From Porphyromonadaceae bacterium UBA2720 (lineage in GTDB: Bacteria; Bacteroidota; Bacteroidia; Bacteroidales; Muribaculaceae), in the NCBI GenBank assembly GCA_002353885.1, contig DEKO01000131.1, forward strand, positions 1,709 to 8,474: 6,766 bases of DNA, in the 5' to 3' direction. Positions 6,354 through 6,766 of the stretch are shown piece after piece; the stretch's first letter is position 1, and every line of letters begins with the position of its first letter. Under the pieces are notes generated by a model. It saw only the letters and a list, made by a program, of their open reading frames with translations. It did not search any database and had not been told where the DNA came from. The position numbers and the translations under genes are program-made.

Positions 6354-6766
6354 ATGAAAGCAAGATGGATATTATTGTTGGCCGTGGTGGCGATGCTGGC
6401 CGGGTGTGATACCGAGGTTGAGAACATTGTCATCCAGAAGCCCAACGAGTATAGTGAGCAGTATTACGCCGATTTGCGCGCTTGGAAGCAGACCGAACAT
6501 GAGGTAACCTATGCCTACTTCGCGTCCTACACCAACGCCAAGATGCCCACGTCGTGGGGTGAACGCCTGCGAGGGCTGCCCGACAGCCTCGACATCGTCA
6601 ACCTGTGGTCTGACATCCCCACACCCGAGGACTGGCCTTTGGCCTACGACGACATGGTCTACTGCCAGCAGACGCTGGGCACCCGATTTGTCATGCATGC
6701 CGATGCCGCTCATTACAATCATGAGTGTTGGGACCGTGAGTGGGATTCTGCCAGTGGCTCGTTCCA
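6354..6766 (+). CDS. Surface lipoprotein resembling the GH18 BT1044-like family (N-terminal part, cut by the right edge)
   Basis: An open frame runs to the window end without a stop. The first 137 residues are visible, starting MKARWILLLAVVAMLAGC: a lipoprotein signal with a classic LAGC lipobox (cysteine 18), then DTEVEN, whose acidic residues favour surface export. In-frame ATGs at 6342 and 6348 are alternative starts; all lie within 14 bp of the SusD-like stop at 6340, which suggests operon membership and perhaps translational coupling. The segments YYADLRAWKQTEHEVTYAYF (37-56) and LRGLPDSLDIVNLW (72-85), then FVMHADAAHY, resemble the early strands of the GH18 TIM barrel in Bacteroidetes proteins near BT1044, an endo-beta-N-acetylglucosaminidase. 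The catalytic DxxDxDxE motif would lie beyond the window, so activity cannot be judged. Some relatives lack the catalytic glutamate and act only as glycan binders. The family call rests on remembered motifs, not on a search. Confidence 0.65.
   Translation, partial: MKARWILLLAVVAMLAGCDTEVENIVIQKPNEYSEQYYADLRAWKQTEHEVTYAYFASYTNAKMPTSWGERLRGLPDSLDIVNLWSDIPTPEDWPLAYDDMVYCQQTLGTRFVMHADAAHYNHECWDREWDSASGSF

Noticed and set aside
6372..6722. A 116-codon minus-strand frame at the right end
   Set aside because: It is opposite the lipoprotein frame that starts with a perfect LAGC lipobox and continues to the edge; the minus-strand translation has no recognisable features.
1..6766. Search for CRISPR arrays, tRNA or rRNA genes, insertion sequence ends and transposase or integrase genes
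   Set aside because: No regularly spaced repeats, tRNA-like cloverleaf, rRNA signature or mobile-element protein was recognised on reading either strand.

Overview
The window reads as chromosomal DNA from a GC-rich member of the Bacteroidales. Three things point there: a SusC/SusD pair, a promoter -7 element of the Bacteroidetes type (TAnnTTTG), and lipoproteins with acidic residues just after the lipid-bearing cysteine. The family cannot be fixed from this sequence alone; a Muribaculaceae-like or other high-GC gut lineage is only a guess.

Layout. At the left edge (1-578, + strand) is the C-terminal end of rpoC, the RNA polymerase beta' subunit. It is closed by a perfect 14-bp hairpin terminator at 615-658. 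Converging on that terminator from the right is a minus-strand gene (749-1390) for a membrane-anchored AmpD/PGRP-type (Amidase_2) N-acetylmuramoyl-L-alanine amidase. A divergent intergenic region of about 170 bp (1391-1557) follows and carries a clear Bacteroidetes promoter at 1521-1528, directed rightward. That promoter drives a co-directional cluster that runs off the right edge: a SusC/RagA-family TonB-dependent outer-membrane transporter (1558-4656), a SusD/RagB-family surface lipoprotein of the SusD-like_2 type (4712-6340), and the first 137 residues of a third lipoprotein (from about 6354) that resembles the N-terminus of the GH18 (BT1044-like) family of Bacteroidetes.

How the genes work together. 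The plus-strand cluster is the front end of a polysaccharide utilization locus (PUL). The SusD-like lipoprotein is expected to cap the SusC barrel and capture glycans on the cell surface. SusC would import them using TonB energy. The third lipoprotein would be either an endo-acting surface glycosidase (chitin or N-glycan type) or a catalytically dead glycan-binding relative. The substrate is not proven by the sequence. A GlcNAc-containing glycan such as a host N-glycan is the most reasonable inference, and it depends on the GH18 call. No regulator (hybrid two-component system, ECF sigma/anti-sigma or SusR type) lies in the window, and the SusC protein has no STN domain, so direct anti-sigma signalling through this transporter is unlikely.

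I see no wholly new system here. The points most worth following up are the truncated GH18-like lipoprotein, the 8-bp tandem repeats between susC and susD, the start-codon/promoter overlap at susC, and the placement of a PUL directly beside rpoC.
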